This document shows, one piece after another, positions 36,090 through 42,848 of a stretch of DNA of 64,000 bases; position 1 is the first letter of the stretch; the number at the start of each line of letters is the position of its first letter. Under the pieces are notes generated by a model. That model saw only the letters and a program-made list of their open reading frames with translations, was not told the origin of the DNA and did no database searches. The stretch spans positions 1-64,000 of the forward strand of contig JAENWA010000043.1 of assembly GCA_016650295.1 (NCBI GenBank), written 5' to 3'. Made by a program: the position numbers and the translations under genes. This stretch comes from Desulfuromonadales bacterium. Its GTDB lineage: Bacteria; Desulfobacterota; Desulfuromonadia; Geobacterales; Pseudopelobacteraceae.

Positions 36090-36878
36090 ATGGAATTCGA
36101 AGTACAATACGATCGCAACGATTATTGTGTGTCCAAGCCGATCCGGATACTCATTCCAATCGTTCTTTTCTTTCTGTTCCCCTGCGCATGTACCCAGGAA
36201 AATCAGATCACGCGGGGAGATGCCGAGTCTTACAACAACCAGGGAAATGCCTATAGCGAAAAGGGTCAGCCTGATCAGGCAATCGCTGCTTTCAACAAGG
36301 CCCTGGAGATCGACCCAAAGCATGCCGGGGTTTACCACAACCGGGGGGTTGTGTATGGGAGAAAAGGCCAGTATAATAAAGCGATCGCTGATTTCAATAA
36401 GGCGATTGAGATTAACCCCAAGGATGCGGAGGCTTACTATAACCGGGGAGTTGTCTATGCAGTAAACCACCGTGACGATCAGGCGATCGCTGATTATTCC
36501 AAGGCACTCGAGATCAACCCGAGGTATGCCGCAAGCTACCACAACCGAGGAGTTGCCTACGGGAGAATAGGCCAATATGATAATGCGATCGCTGATTTTA
36601 CCAAATCCGCAGAGATCAACCCAGGGTATGCCGGGGCCTACTACAGCCGGGGAAACGCGTATGGTAACAGAGGCAGATATGATCAGGCGATCGCGGATTA
36701 TACCAAGGCGCTCCAGGTTAACCCAAATTATGCGGCAGCCTATTACAGCCGGGCGAGAGTCTATTATCTCAGGAAAGAATATGACAAATCCATGGAGGAC
36801 GTCACTAAGGCACAAGCTTTAGGCTACAAAATTCCCGCTGATTTTCTTGACAATCTTCGTAAGGCTTCAGGAAAATAA
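36090..36878 (+). CDS. TPR lipoprotein
   Basis: The 262-residue product has an N-terminal hydrophobic segment ending at FLFPCAC, a probable lipobox, but it is preceded by an unusually long polar stretch of about 18 residues. After that come six tandem tetratricopeptide repeats of 34 residues, each with the pattern AxYxNRGxxYxxxGQYDxAIADxxKALEINP. The repeats are so regular that they likely arose by recent internal duplication. AAGAGAG precedes ATG 36090. TPRs bind proteins, so a scaffold role at the membrane is inferred. Whether it belongs with the dihaem locus is uncertain because a terminator separates them. Confidence 0.8.
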   Translation: MEFEVQYDRNDYCVSKPIRILIPIVLFFLFPCACTQENQITRGDAESYNNQGNAYSEKGQPDQAIAAFNKALEIDPKHAGVYHNRGVVYGRKGQYNKAIADFNKAIEINPKDAEAYYNRGVVYAVNHRDDQAIADYSKALEINPRYAASYHNRGVAYGRIGQYDNAIADFTKSAEINPGYAGAYYSRGNAYGNRGRYDQAIADYTKALQVNPNYAAAYYSRARVYYLRKEYDKSMEDVTKAQALGYKIPADFLDNLRKASGK

Positions 36879-36903
36879 AATTGGAGTTAAAGGGACAGTA
36901 TAC

Positions 36904-37572
36904 TTAACTCCTGTTCCCCTTCCCCAGCTTCTTACTCCCCGGCGGCAGAAAACTTTCGCCGGTAACGACGCTTTTTCCGGTTTTGTCTTCAAGATCCAGC
37001 CGCGCCTTGCGGGTAATGCTACCGCCTGTCTTACCTGCTGCCTTGTTTTCCTGCACACCGGTGGCGTTCATCGTCTCGGCTATCTGACGGGTGGAAAGCT
37101 CCGCCAGTGCGGTAAAAATCAGCTCCGCCTCGCTCATATGATCTCGCAGGTTCTGGTTTTTCAAACCTTTGAGCGACTTGTGCTCCTTCACCTTCAGTCC
37201 GGGCCATTCCCGGTGAATGATATCGGTCAGAATGGCAAACTCTGACTCTTTCCTGATCTCGTGTTCTTTCCAGTAGTCAGTCAGCTTGTTGCGGTTTTCC
37301 TGCCCAGTCATCCGCTGTTGTATCCACTTTTCACTTCTGCCGTGCTGCTGCCAATATTCCCTGGCCCGGTCTAGAGAGCGTGCCGGATCAGCCATGTCCT
37401 GCATTCGATCGTATCCGACCCTGGCCAGCCAGAGCTTGATCGGCTCGGCCTTGGGGCTCGGCACCGACTGGATCAGGCGCAACAGCACCTCGGGACTGGC
37501 AACATCAGTAAGATATTTTTTCCCGTCCGCAGCTTCCAGTTTCAGTCGGTTACATTTTGTACCGCAACGCAA
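36904..37572 (-). pseudogene. BRO-family phage antirepressor, N-terminus lost
   Basis: The reading frame gives NRLKLEAADGKKYLTDVASP, IQSVPSPKAEPIKLWLARVG and SEAELIFTALAELSTRQIAE, ending in TGESFLPPGSKK. This is the BRO-N tail and C-terminal domain of prophage antirepressors. The first 40-60 residues of the BRO-N domain are missing. The frame breaks into unrelated sequence (MRCGTKC) near 37555, directly against the end of the glutaredoxin gene. It is therefore a remnant of a phage or mobile gene. Confidence 0.7.
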
Positions 37573-37581
37573 CCGGCCCGG

Positions 37582-38088
37582 CTATTTGCTGTTGTTCAGA
37601 TAATATTCCAGATTCTCCGCGGAGAAGCCGGACATCTTGTTTGAACCGATGATGATCAGGGGCACGCCGCGACCGCCCAGTTCCTTGTGCCGCTGCCTGG
37701 CGGAACTGTCCTTCTCGATGTCGTACGCCACGAAGGGGATGCCCCTGCTCTTCATGTAGTTTAGAGCCTGCTTGCAGTAGCCGCACCAATCGGTGACATA
37801 TATCTCCACCGTATCGGTGAAGCGCTGATTTTGGGGGGGTGTGGATTGTGGAGCCGCATCGGCGGTTTTCCTGGTGCTGCGTGTATCGGATGCCGACTGA
37901 ACGGGTGGTGCAGGGTCGAAGTCGCTGTCGTTGTAAATCTTCACCTTCCTGCTCTTTTTGGATGCGGGAGGAGGGGTGTCCTTGAAGATTGTCACACCGT
38001 TGTCGTCCACCCATTGGTACATCTCGGCCCCGGCTAGTGAAAAGGAAAGTAGCAGGGAGATGATTACGAGTACTGATTTTCTGGACAT
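37582..38088 (-). CDS. Exported DUF4124-glutaredoxin protein
   Basis: The 168-residue product has a signal peptide of about 21 residues, then a DUF4124 segment (MYQWVDDNGVTIFKDTPPP), a linker rich in Ser/Thr/Pro, and a glutaredoxin domain. The glutaredoxin active site is TDWCGYCKQALNYM, with GRGVPLIIIG as the cis-proline region. In the periplasm it could act on disulfides or glutathione adducts. AGGAGGAA precedes the ATG. The combination DUF4124 plus glutaredoxin is known in proteobacteria. Its 3' end abuts the BRO remnant. Confidence 0.82.
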   Translation of the reverse strand: MSRKSVLVIISLLLSFSLAGAEMYQWVDDNGVTIFKDTPPPASKKSRKVKIYNDSDFDPAPPVQSASDTRSTRKTADAAPQSTPPQNQRFTDTVEIYVTDWCGYCKQALNYMKSRGIPFVAYDIEKDSSARQRHKELGGRGVPLIIIGSNKMSGFSAENLEYYLNNSK

Positions 38089-38139
38089 TGTTCCTCCTGG
38101 GTGGAAACGATAGCGTTGTGTGGTTTTTGTTGTGGACCT

Positions 38140-38180
38140 TAAAAAAGCATTTACCGCAGAGTACGCAGAGGAACGCGGAG
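38140..38180 (+). repeat. Short CGCAGAG/CGCGGAG-type repeat
   Basis: The bases ACCGCAGAGTACGCAGAGG, then AACGCGGAGGAAA, have the form of a dispersed intergenic repeat type seen in many proteobacteria. The rest of the 514-base gap 38089-38602 holds no recognisable gene except the copy of the hairpin repeat at 38481. Confidence 0.4.
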
Positions 38181-38480
38181 GAAAATCAACCGGTTATGGT
38201 TACAGAGCATTTCACCATTTTGTAGAAGAGTGGTTCTTCAATAACGAATTGATTTCTTTGCGAACCTCGCATAGAAGCGCCTACTTCTGGCTGCGTCCTC
38301 TGCGGTGCAACTGCCGTTTATAGGGTGGCGTTCATAGGCGTTGCAACCTTGTTACACTACCTGCGAGCCCTATTCAACGACTAAGTTGGGATGACCAGAA
38401 ACTGTGCTTTAATATAAATCGAACCTGAATATATATCTAGTTTGCTTTAAGTTATAAATAGATCAATTAGTAAGTAAGAA

Positions 38481-38549
38481 GTTATTTTCTGCGTTTTTCA
38501 GGCAGAAAATGACTTCGTTAACGCACTTATCCTGTTTATCAGGGCTAGG
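38481..38549. repeat. 70-base hairpin repeat, copy 1
   Basis: About 50 of 69 positions match the stretch at 55101-55170: ATTTTCTGCG, a GGCAGAAAATGA-type return arm, TTCGT.AACGC, and TATCCTGTTTATCA.GGGCT. TTTTCTGC and GCAGAAAA form a hairpin here. Copy 2 lies directly after glnE and ends eleven bases before the selenoprotein gene. Confidence 0.6.
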
Positions 38550-38602
38550 ATCTGTTAGAAGGGAAGGTACTAAAGCAATAATGCAGGTTTATCCCCCGCA
38601 AC

Positions 38603-39448
38603 CTATTTACCCTTTGTATTCTTCACATACAGCGCCTTACCGCTCCCGCGCTCTTCGATAACAAAATGATCAGGATAAGCCTTGATCAGTTCACTGAGTT
38701 TCTTGAAATTATACAAGCGAGGATCAAAGTCGGGACGAAGTTTGCTTATATTGTTGCCAACCGGACCGAGATTCGTCCAGCCGCTTTCATCGGAGATGTC
38801 ATCGATCACCTTTGCGATCACATCCAGCGGCACCACGGCTTTTATGGGGGCCGGAACTTCCTGCGGTTTTCCTTCGGCTGTGACAGCGGTCGCGGGGAGC
38901 TTGCCGCTACTCTTTGCTTTTGGTTTTTTCGGGGTGGAGACGGGCTCGATGGCTGGAAGAGCCTGGGTGCGGAGAATCTCCGTGTAAATGAACTTGTCAC
39001 AGGCGGAGACGAAGGGCGCCGGAGTTTTTCTTTCACCAAAGCCATACACCGTCAACCCTTCTTCTCTCAGGCGTGACGCCAGACGGGTGAAGTCGCTGTC
39101 GCTCGATACCAGGCAAAAACCATCGAAACGCCGGGTATAGAGCAGATCCATGGCATCGATAATCAGTGAGCTGTCGGTGGCGTTTTTCCCCTTGGTGTAG
39201 GCAAATTGCTGAACCGGATTGATGGAGTAGTTGAGCAGCACCTTTTTCCAGCTAACCAGCTGCGGGGCGGTCCAATCGCCGTAGATGCGCTTGACACTGG
39301 CCACGCCGAATTTGGCGATTTCTTCAAACAGCCCTTCAACAATGGATGCCTGAGCGTTATCGGCATCAATCAGAACCGCAAGGCGCTTTTGAGTCTCTTC
39401 CGACTCCAAACGTTGGGCATAGCGTGGGTTAGAAGTTTTGTTGTCCAT
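38603..39448 (-). CDS. NYN/PIN-like nuclease with LOTUS (OST-HTH) domain
   Basis: The 281-residue product has an N-terminal NYN (LabA-like) domain of about 150 residues with metal-site aspartates in LAVLIDADNAQ, KNATDSSLIIDAMDLL and CLVSSDSDFTRLA, which is the PIN-fold pattern of RNA nucleases. After an alanine/proline/lysine-rich linker comes a C-terminal OST-HTH/LOTUS domain (about 205-278, LGPVGNNISKLRPDFDPRLY). The pair is typical of bacterial RNA-processing enzymes of unknown target. GGATG-type ribosome site AAAGGATG precedes ATG 39448. It is located between remnants of mobile genes, so it may itself be accessory. Confidence 0.85.
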   Translation of the reverse strand: MDNKTSNPRYAQRLESEETQKRLAVLIDADNAQASIVEGLFEEIAKFGVASVKRIYGDWTAPQLVSWKKVLLNYSINPVQQFAYTKGKNATDSSLIIDAMDLLYTRRFDGFCLVSSDSDFTRLASRLREEGLTVYGFGERKTPAPFVSACDKFIYTEILRTQALPAIEPVSTPKKPKAKSSGKLPATAVTAEGKPQEVPAPIKAVVPLDVIAKVIDDISDESGWTNLGPVGNNISKLRPDFDPRLYNFKKLSELIKAYPDHFVIEERGSGKALYVKNTKGK

Positions 39449-39451
39449 GGT

Positions 39452-39709
39452 TCATCCTTTGAAAAGAGATTTTGATGCCTTAAAAGCCCCAGACTTTGGA
39501 AATGATGGATTTCGAGTCACTGCGTCCTGTTCAATGCCGCACACCGTGCCGTTATCGGCAACTCCCAGCAGCAACGTACCACCCTGACGATTTAAAAAGG
39601 CGCAGATGGTCTCATAGACGTCACGGTTCAGTTTATCGCGAGACTGCTTGAATTCAAGCGTCACTCCTTCTTCCTGTCGGAGCAGTTGTTCGAGATGCTG
39701 GGGAGTCAT
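39452..39709 (-). pseudogene. AlbA_2/Schlafen-type ATP-binding protein, C-terminus lost
   Basis: The 85-codon frame has HLEQLLRQEEGVTLEFKQSR, ICAFLNRQGGTLLLGVADNG and GIEQDAV, the start of AlbA_2 (Schlafen AAA_4) proteins, which normally run to 400 residues or more. The frame ends after a short unrelated tail at the start region of the NYN gene, so it is a truncated fragment. The frame stays open upstream of ATG 39709 for some codons without a recognisable domain. Confidence 0.65.
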
Positions 39710-39843
39710 GGTTTGGCCTTTGATGTTGATTTCGTAATTATCCTTAACGGCTGTGAGCACACCGGCGGCGGTTTTTTTATCGACCGGTGCTGCGCTCAGT
39801 TGGCATGTTCATTATCAAGTTGTTTAAGGCACTAATATTCGGT

Positions 39844-39870
39844 AAAGTGTATTACAACGTATAACACTTT
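39844..39870. promoter_or_regulatory. Palindromic operator of the toxin-antitoxin pair
   Basis: AAAGTGTATTAC and GTATAACACTTT form a 27-base imperfect palindrome ending one base before the AGGGGG ribosome site of the antitoxin. A TATAAC at 39860 may be the -10, so binding would block transcription. Autoregulation by the RHH antitoxin is the usual mode. Confidence 0.6.
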
Positions 39871-39882
39871 AGGGGGCATTCC

Positions 39883-40128
39883 ATGCTTGCAGTACGACTA
39901 GACCAAAAAACAGAAACGCGTCTTGATCAACTCGCAAAAGAAACCCATCGCACCAAGTCCTACTTCGTCAAACGGGCCATTACCAGCTTTCTTGACGAAA
40001 TGGAAGACAAACTGATTGCAGTTGCTCGCCTTGAACAAGAAAACCCCACCTTTCTGACGAGTGACGAACTCTGGCGCGACCTTGGATGGGACAAGCCGGC
40101 TGAAAAATCCAAGAAGCAGAGTAAATGA
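39883..40128 (+). CDS. Ribbon-helix-helix antitoxin (RelB/CopG type)
   Basis: The 81-residue protein starts with the RHH DNA-binding motif (MLAVRLDQKTETRLDQLAKE, then THRTKSYFVKRAITSFL), followed by an acidic stretch that would wrap the toxin (ELWRDLGWDKPAEKS). It overlaps the toxin start by four bases (ATGA). It should neutralise the toxin and, with it, bind the palindrome upstream. Confidence 0.88.
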   Translation: MLAVRLDQKTETRLDQLAKETHRTKSYFVKRAITSFLDEMEDKLIAVARLEQENPTFLTSDELWRDLGWDKPAEKSKKQSK

Positions 40129-40397
40129 TGCCAGTTTATGCCGTACTCTGGGAAAAGGGTACCAAGCACGATTTTAAGAGTCTCGGGCGCAAAGCTGCCG
40201 AACATATCCGGGAAATAGTCGAGACAAAACTTGTGCATGACCCCCGTCAGGGTAAACAGCTTCAAGGTGACTTCAAACCTCCTCTCTGGAGCTATCGAAT
40301 TGGGGTTTATCGCATTATCTACACCTTCACAGACTCTGAACTGGTCATATGGGTTGTGAGGGTTGGACACCGTAAGGAAGTTTACCGAAAACTTTGA
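40128..40397 (+). CDS. RelE/ParE-family toxin
   Basis: The 89-residue product has the RelE-fold pattern: AVLWEKGTKHDFKSLGRKAA, then DPRQGKQLQGDFKPPLWSYR, IGVYRIIYTF and VVRVGHRKEVYRKL. The Arg-x-x-Tyr-Arg and terminal Tyr of RelE endoribonucleases are present. Two ATG codons (40125 and 40128) are possible. Unlike the broken copy at 12112, all segments are present and the frame is whole. The MITE at 40409 follows its stop. Confidence 0.88.
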   Translation: MPVYAVLWEKGTKHDFKSLGRKAAEHIREIVETKLVHDPRQGKQLQGDFKPPLWSYRIGVYRIIYTFTDSELVIWVVRVGHRKEVYRKL

Positions 40398-40408
40398 TTC
40401 AGCAGGCT

Positions 40409-40505
40409 AAGCTTGTAGGTTGGGGTGAACAGCCTTTCCGTGAACCCCAACGGTGCAATGTTGGGGTTCACGATGAACCTGTTTACCCCAACCTGCGAGC
40501 TGGCC
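40409..40505. repeat. TTGGGG-type MITE, copy 1
   Basis: A palindromic element of about 95 bases, with outer arms TAGGTTGGGGT/ACCCCAACCT and inner arms GAACCCCAAC/GTTGGGGTTC. Its reverse complement matches 59539-59634 with only a few differences. A third, partial copy (CCCCCCAACCTACGAGCTG, 40621-40639) lies inside the 3' end of the next gene. Confidence 0.8.
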
Positions 40506-40583
40506 CCTGGATGTCCCTTTCGAGGGTTCCTATTTACAATGTTTGTTTTACTATTACAGTATGGCTTACTACGGTGTATGCGA

Positions 40584-42230
40584 TTAAACGCGTTGCAATT
40601 TCTTCCTTCCAAAGCCTAATCCCCCCAACCTACGAGCTGCGCTTGCCGTCACCTCTATAAGTTCCCCCATCATCCTTCGGCAATCATCCTCCGTTACAGC
40701 TCCCATCAGGCAGATCTGCACAATGTTCCTTTCGATCAGATAGCTGCTTCGAAAACTCAAGAGATAGCCCCGTTTCTCCAGTTCTTCGCCCAGCCATAGC
40801 GACGACAGCGCAGGAGATAATGCAAGGCTTAGCACAGCGGGAGAAGCATCCCCTTCGGTGGCCATGATGCAGAACCCGGATTCCTCCAGCCAACTGCGCA
40901 ACCAGGAATAACGGAGGCGTATCGTTTCATACCTTGTCGAAGCTTCGCAACCGATCAACGCCTGATGCAGTGCGGCCACCAGGTTGGAGGATTGAGTGAA
41001 CGGCACCCCCTGTTTCTCACGGTAATACCCCAAATCGAGATAGCGCGGCAGACGGCGGTCAGGAACGACATCATGATTGTAAAAAACCAGGGCGATCCCC
41101 GGAAATGAGGCCAGCCCCTTGCCGCTGACGCTGCTGGCCAGGTAGACGCCGCTCAAATCAACCGGCATCGTGCCGAGCGAGCTGGTGCAGTCCATGCTGA
41201 GCCGCACACCATGACGCCGGCAGATCACTGCCAACCCCTCCAGGTCGTTAAGCACCCCGCTGGAGGTCTCGCAGTGAGTAGACCAGAGCCAGGTAATATC
41301 CGGGCGCTTCGCCAGCAGCGATTCCAACTCTGCAATGTCGTAGCGGCTTCCCCACGGGGCGCGCAGCACATCGTACAACAACCCCTGACGTTCGGCGTGG
41401 TCGATCAGCCGTTCGCCGAATTCACCATTGGAGAGCATGAGGCCAGGCCCCTCAAGCAGTCTGAGGTGTGCAGCGACCGCCTCGTTGCCCAGGGTGCCGC
41501 TCCCCAGCAGCAATTCGACCCCCGCAGCGCCGGTCAGGTCGCAGAGCAGCCCTTTAACCTCCGACACCATCGCCAGGAACCGGTCCGAGCGGTGTGAGAC
41601 GGGGGATGCCCTGAAGGCCTCCTGTACCTTGGGATCAATCTCCACCGGACCAGGCAGAAAGCTGATCGATGGGCCGATGAGTGCGGGCCTGGGTGCGCCC
41701 AACCGCTTGAAAAGCTCCAGCACCGATAGTAACGTCAGGTACATGGGCTGATACCTGGCCTGTTCCGTCCCTACCAGTTGGCCAAAGGAGACGAATCCCA
41801 TGCTGGAATAGAGTCGTTGCTGTCGCAGGGTGCCGGAGGCCACCGCCAGGGTATAGCCCCGCAGCAGGCACTCATCGGCCACAAACCTGAGTAGATCGGC
41901 AAAGATCCTCGAATGGCGGAATTCCGGTTCCAGTGCCAGCAGACGGATTTCGCAGACTGATGCGCCGGCCGGAAGGAACGAATCGAGATCCCTGATCTTC
42001 TCATCCAGTGAAAATGGCCGATTGGCTCGCACGGCCATCATTCCCGTCAGTCGTCGCTCCTTCAGGCAGATGAAATAGGTGTTTTCGTCATGGAACTTGT
42101 CCACCAGCCGTTGTTCAGCGTTGGAAGCGTGTTGGGGAATCTCCTCGACAAAGGTTCGGTAGTTGAGGCCATGGATCTGCTCGAATTCCCACGCTTCAGA
42201 GGCGATCTTGTAGATCAGGTTATGCGGCAT
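40584..42230 (-). CDS. GNAT acetyltransferase - class V aminotransferase fusion
   Basis: The 548-residue protein joins an N-terminal GNAT-like domain (about 1-175, with EIRLLALEPEFRHSRIFADL and SMGFVSFGQ) to an aminotransferase class V domain (about 185-530) of the alanine-glyoxylate/serine type. The latter shows PGPVEIDPKV, GSGTLGNEAVAAHL, WSTHCETSSGVLND, DCTSSLGTMP and the PLP lysine in SSVSGKGLASFPG. The last dozen residues (LGGLGFGRKKLQRV) are coded by a fragment of the TTGGGG repeat. It sits five bases from plsY on the same strand, so a role in making an amino-containing head group or acyl donor is a guess. The substrate is unknown. Confidence 0.8.
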   Translation of the reverse strand: MPHNLIYKIASEAWEFEQIHGLNYRTFVEEIPQHASNAEQRLVDKFHDENTYFICLKERRLTGMMAVRANRPFSLDEKIRDLDSFLPAGASVCEIRLLALEPEFRHSRIFADLLRFVADECLLRGYTLAVASGTLRQQRLYSSMGFVSFGQLVGTEQARYQPMYLTLLSVLELFKRLGAPRPALIGPSISFLPGPVEIDPKVQEAFRASPVSHRSDRFLAMVSEVKGLLCDLTGAAGVELLLGSGTLGNEAVAAHLRLLEGPGLMLSNGEFGERLIDHAERQGLLYDVLRAPWGSRYDIAELESLLAKRPDITWLWSTHCETSSGVLNDLEGLAVICRRHGVRLSMDCTSSLGTMPVDLSGVYLASSVSGKGLASFPGIALVFYNHDVVPDRRLPRYLDLGYYREKQGVPFTQSSNLVAALHQALIGCEASTRYETIRLRYSWLRSWLEESGFCIMATEGDASPAVLSLALSPALSSLWLGEELEKRGYLLSFRSSYLIERNIVQICLMGAVTEDDCRRMMGELIEVTASAARRLGGLGFGRKKLQRV

Positions 42231-42232
42231 GG

Positions 42233-42841
42233 CTATTCCTTGGGGGCGTCTGTATCACTGCGGAAAAAATCGTTGCGGATATTGGAACGGTGGGCGTAGA
42301 GGACCAGGAGCACCAGCAGGAAGTAGACCCCGGACTCATGCGACCACCAGGGCTGGCCGTTGCAGATGCGCTGGAACGCCATGATTACGGGGGTGCAGGC
42401 CAGGGCGAGCAGGCCGGCCTTGGTCGTACGGCGCACCACCAGCAGGATCAGCACACTGAGCAAAAACCCGGTTAACAACAGGGACGGCGAGAGAATCAAC
42501 AATCCTCCAGCCAGGGTAGCAAAGCCTTTTCCGCCCCGGAAATCGAGTTGCGCCGGGAAGATGTGGCCGGTCGTGACGGCCAGCAGCACACAATAGAGCT
42601 GCCACGGTTCCAACGCCAGATAACGTCCCAGCCAGACCGCCGCCATCCCTTTGCCGGCATCACCGATCAGGGTGATGACAAAACCCTTGGCGCCCAAGAG
42701 CCGCCCCACGTTGCGGCTGCCACTGCCGCCGCTGGCCAGGGTGCGGATATCCTGCCCCGTCAGCATCCGTACCAGATAGTAGCCGGTATTGAAGCAGCCC
42801 AACAGGTAGGCGATGGTTATGGCAAGTGTTGCATGGATCAT
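42233..42841 (-). CDS. plsY: Glycerol-3-phosphate acyltransferase PlsY
   Basis: The 202-residue protein is a PlsY-type acyltransferase, which acylates glycerol-3-phosphate from acyl phosphate. Family motifs are visible: AYLLGCFNTGYYLVR, SGGSGSRNVGRLLGAKGF, GDAGKGMAAVWLG, TTGHIFPAQLDFRGGKGFAT and a C-terminal YAHRSNIRN. It has several hydrophobic helices. The ATG 42841 has a GGGGGGGT site just upstream. It lies seven bases after the stop of the large acyltransferase gene and just before the GNAT fusion, forming a lipid operon. Confidence 0.88.
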   Translation of the reverse strand: MIHATLAITIAYLLGCFNTGYYLVRMLTGQDIRTLASGGSGSRNVGRLLGAKGFVITLIGDAGKGMAAVWLGRYLALEPWQLYCVLLAVTTGHIFPAQLDFRGGKGFATLAGGLLILSPSLLLTGFLLSVLILLVVRRTTKAGLLALACTPVIMAFQRICNGQPWWSHESGVYFLLVLLVLYAHRSNIRNDFFRSDTDAPKE

Positions 42842-42848
42842 TATAACG

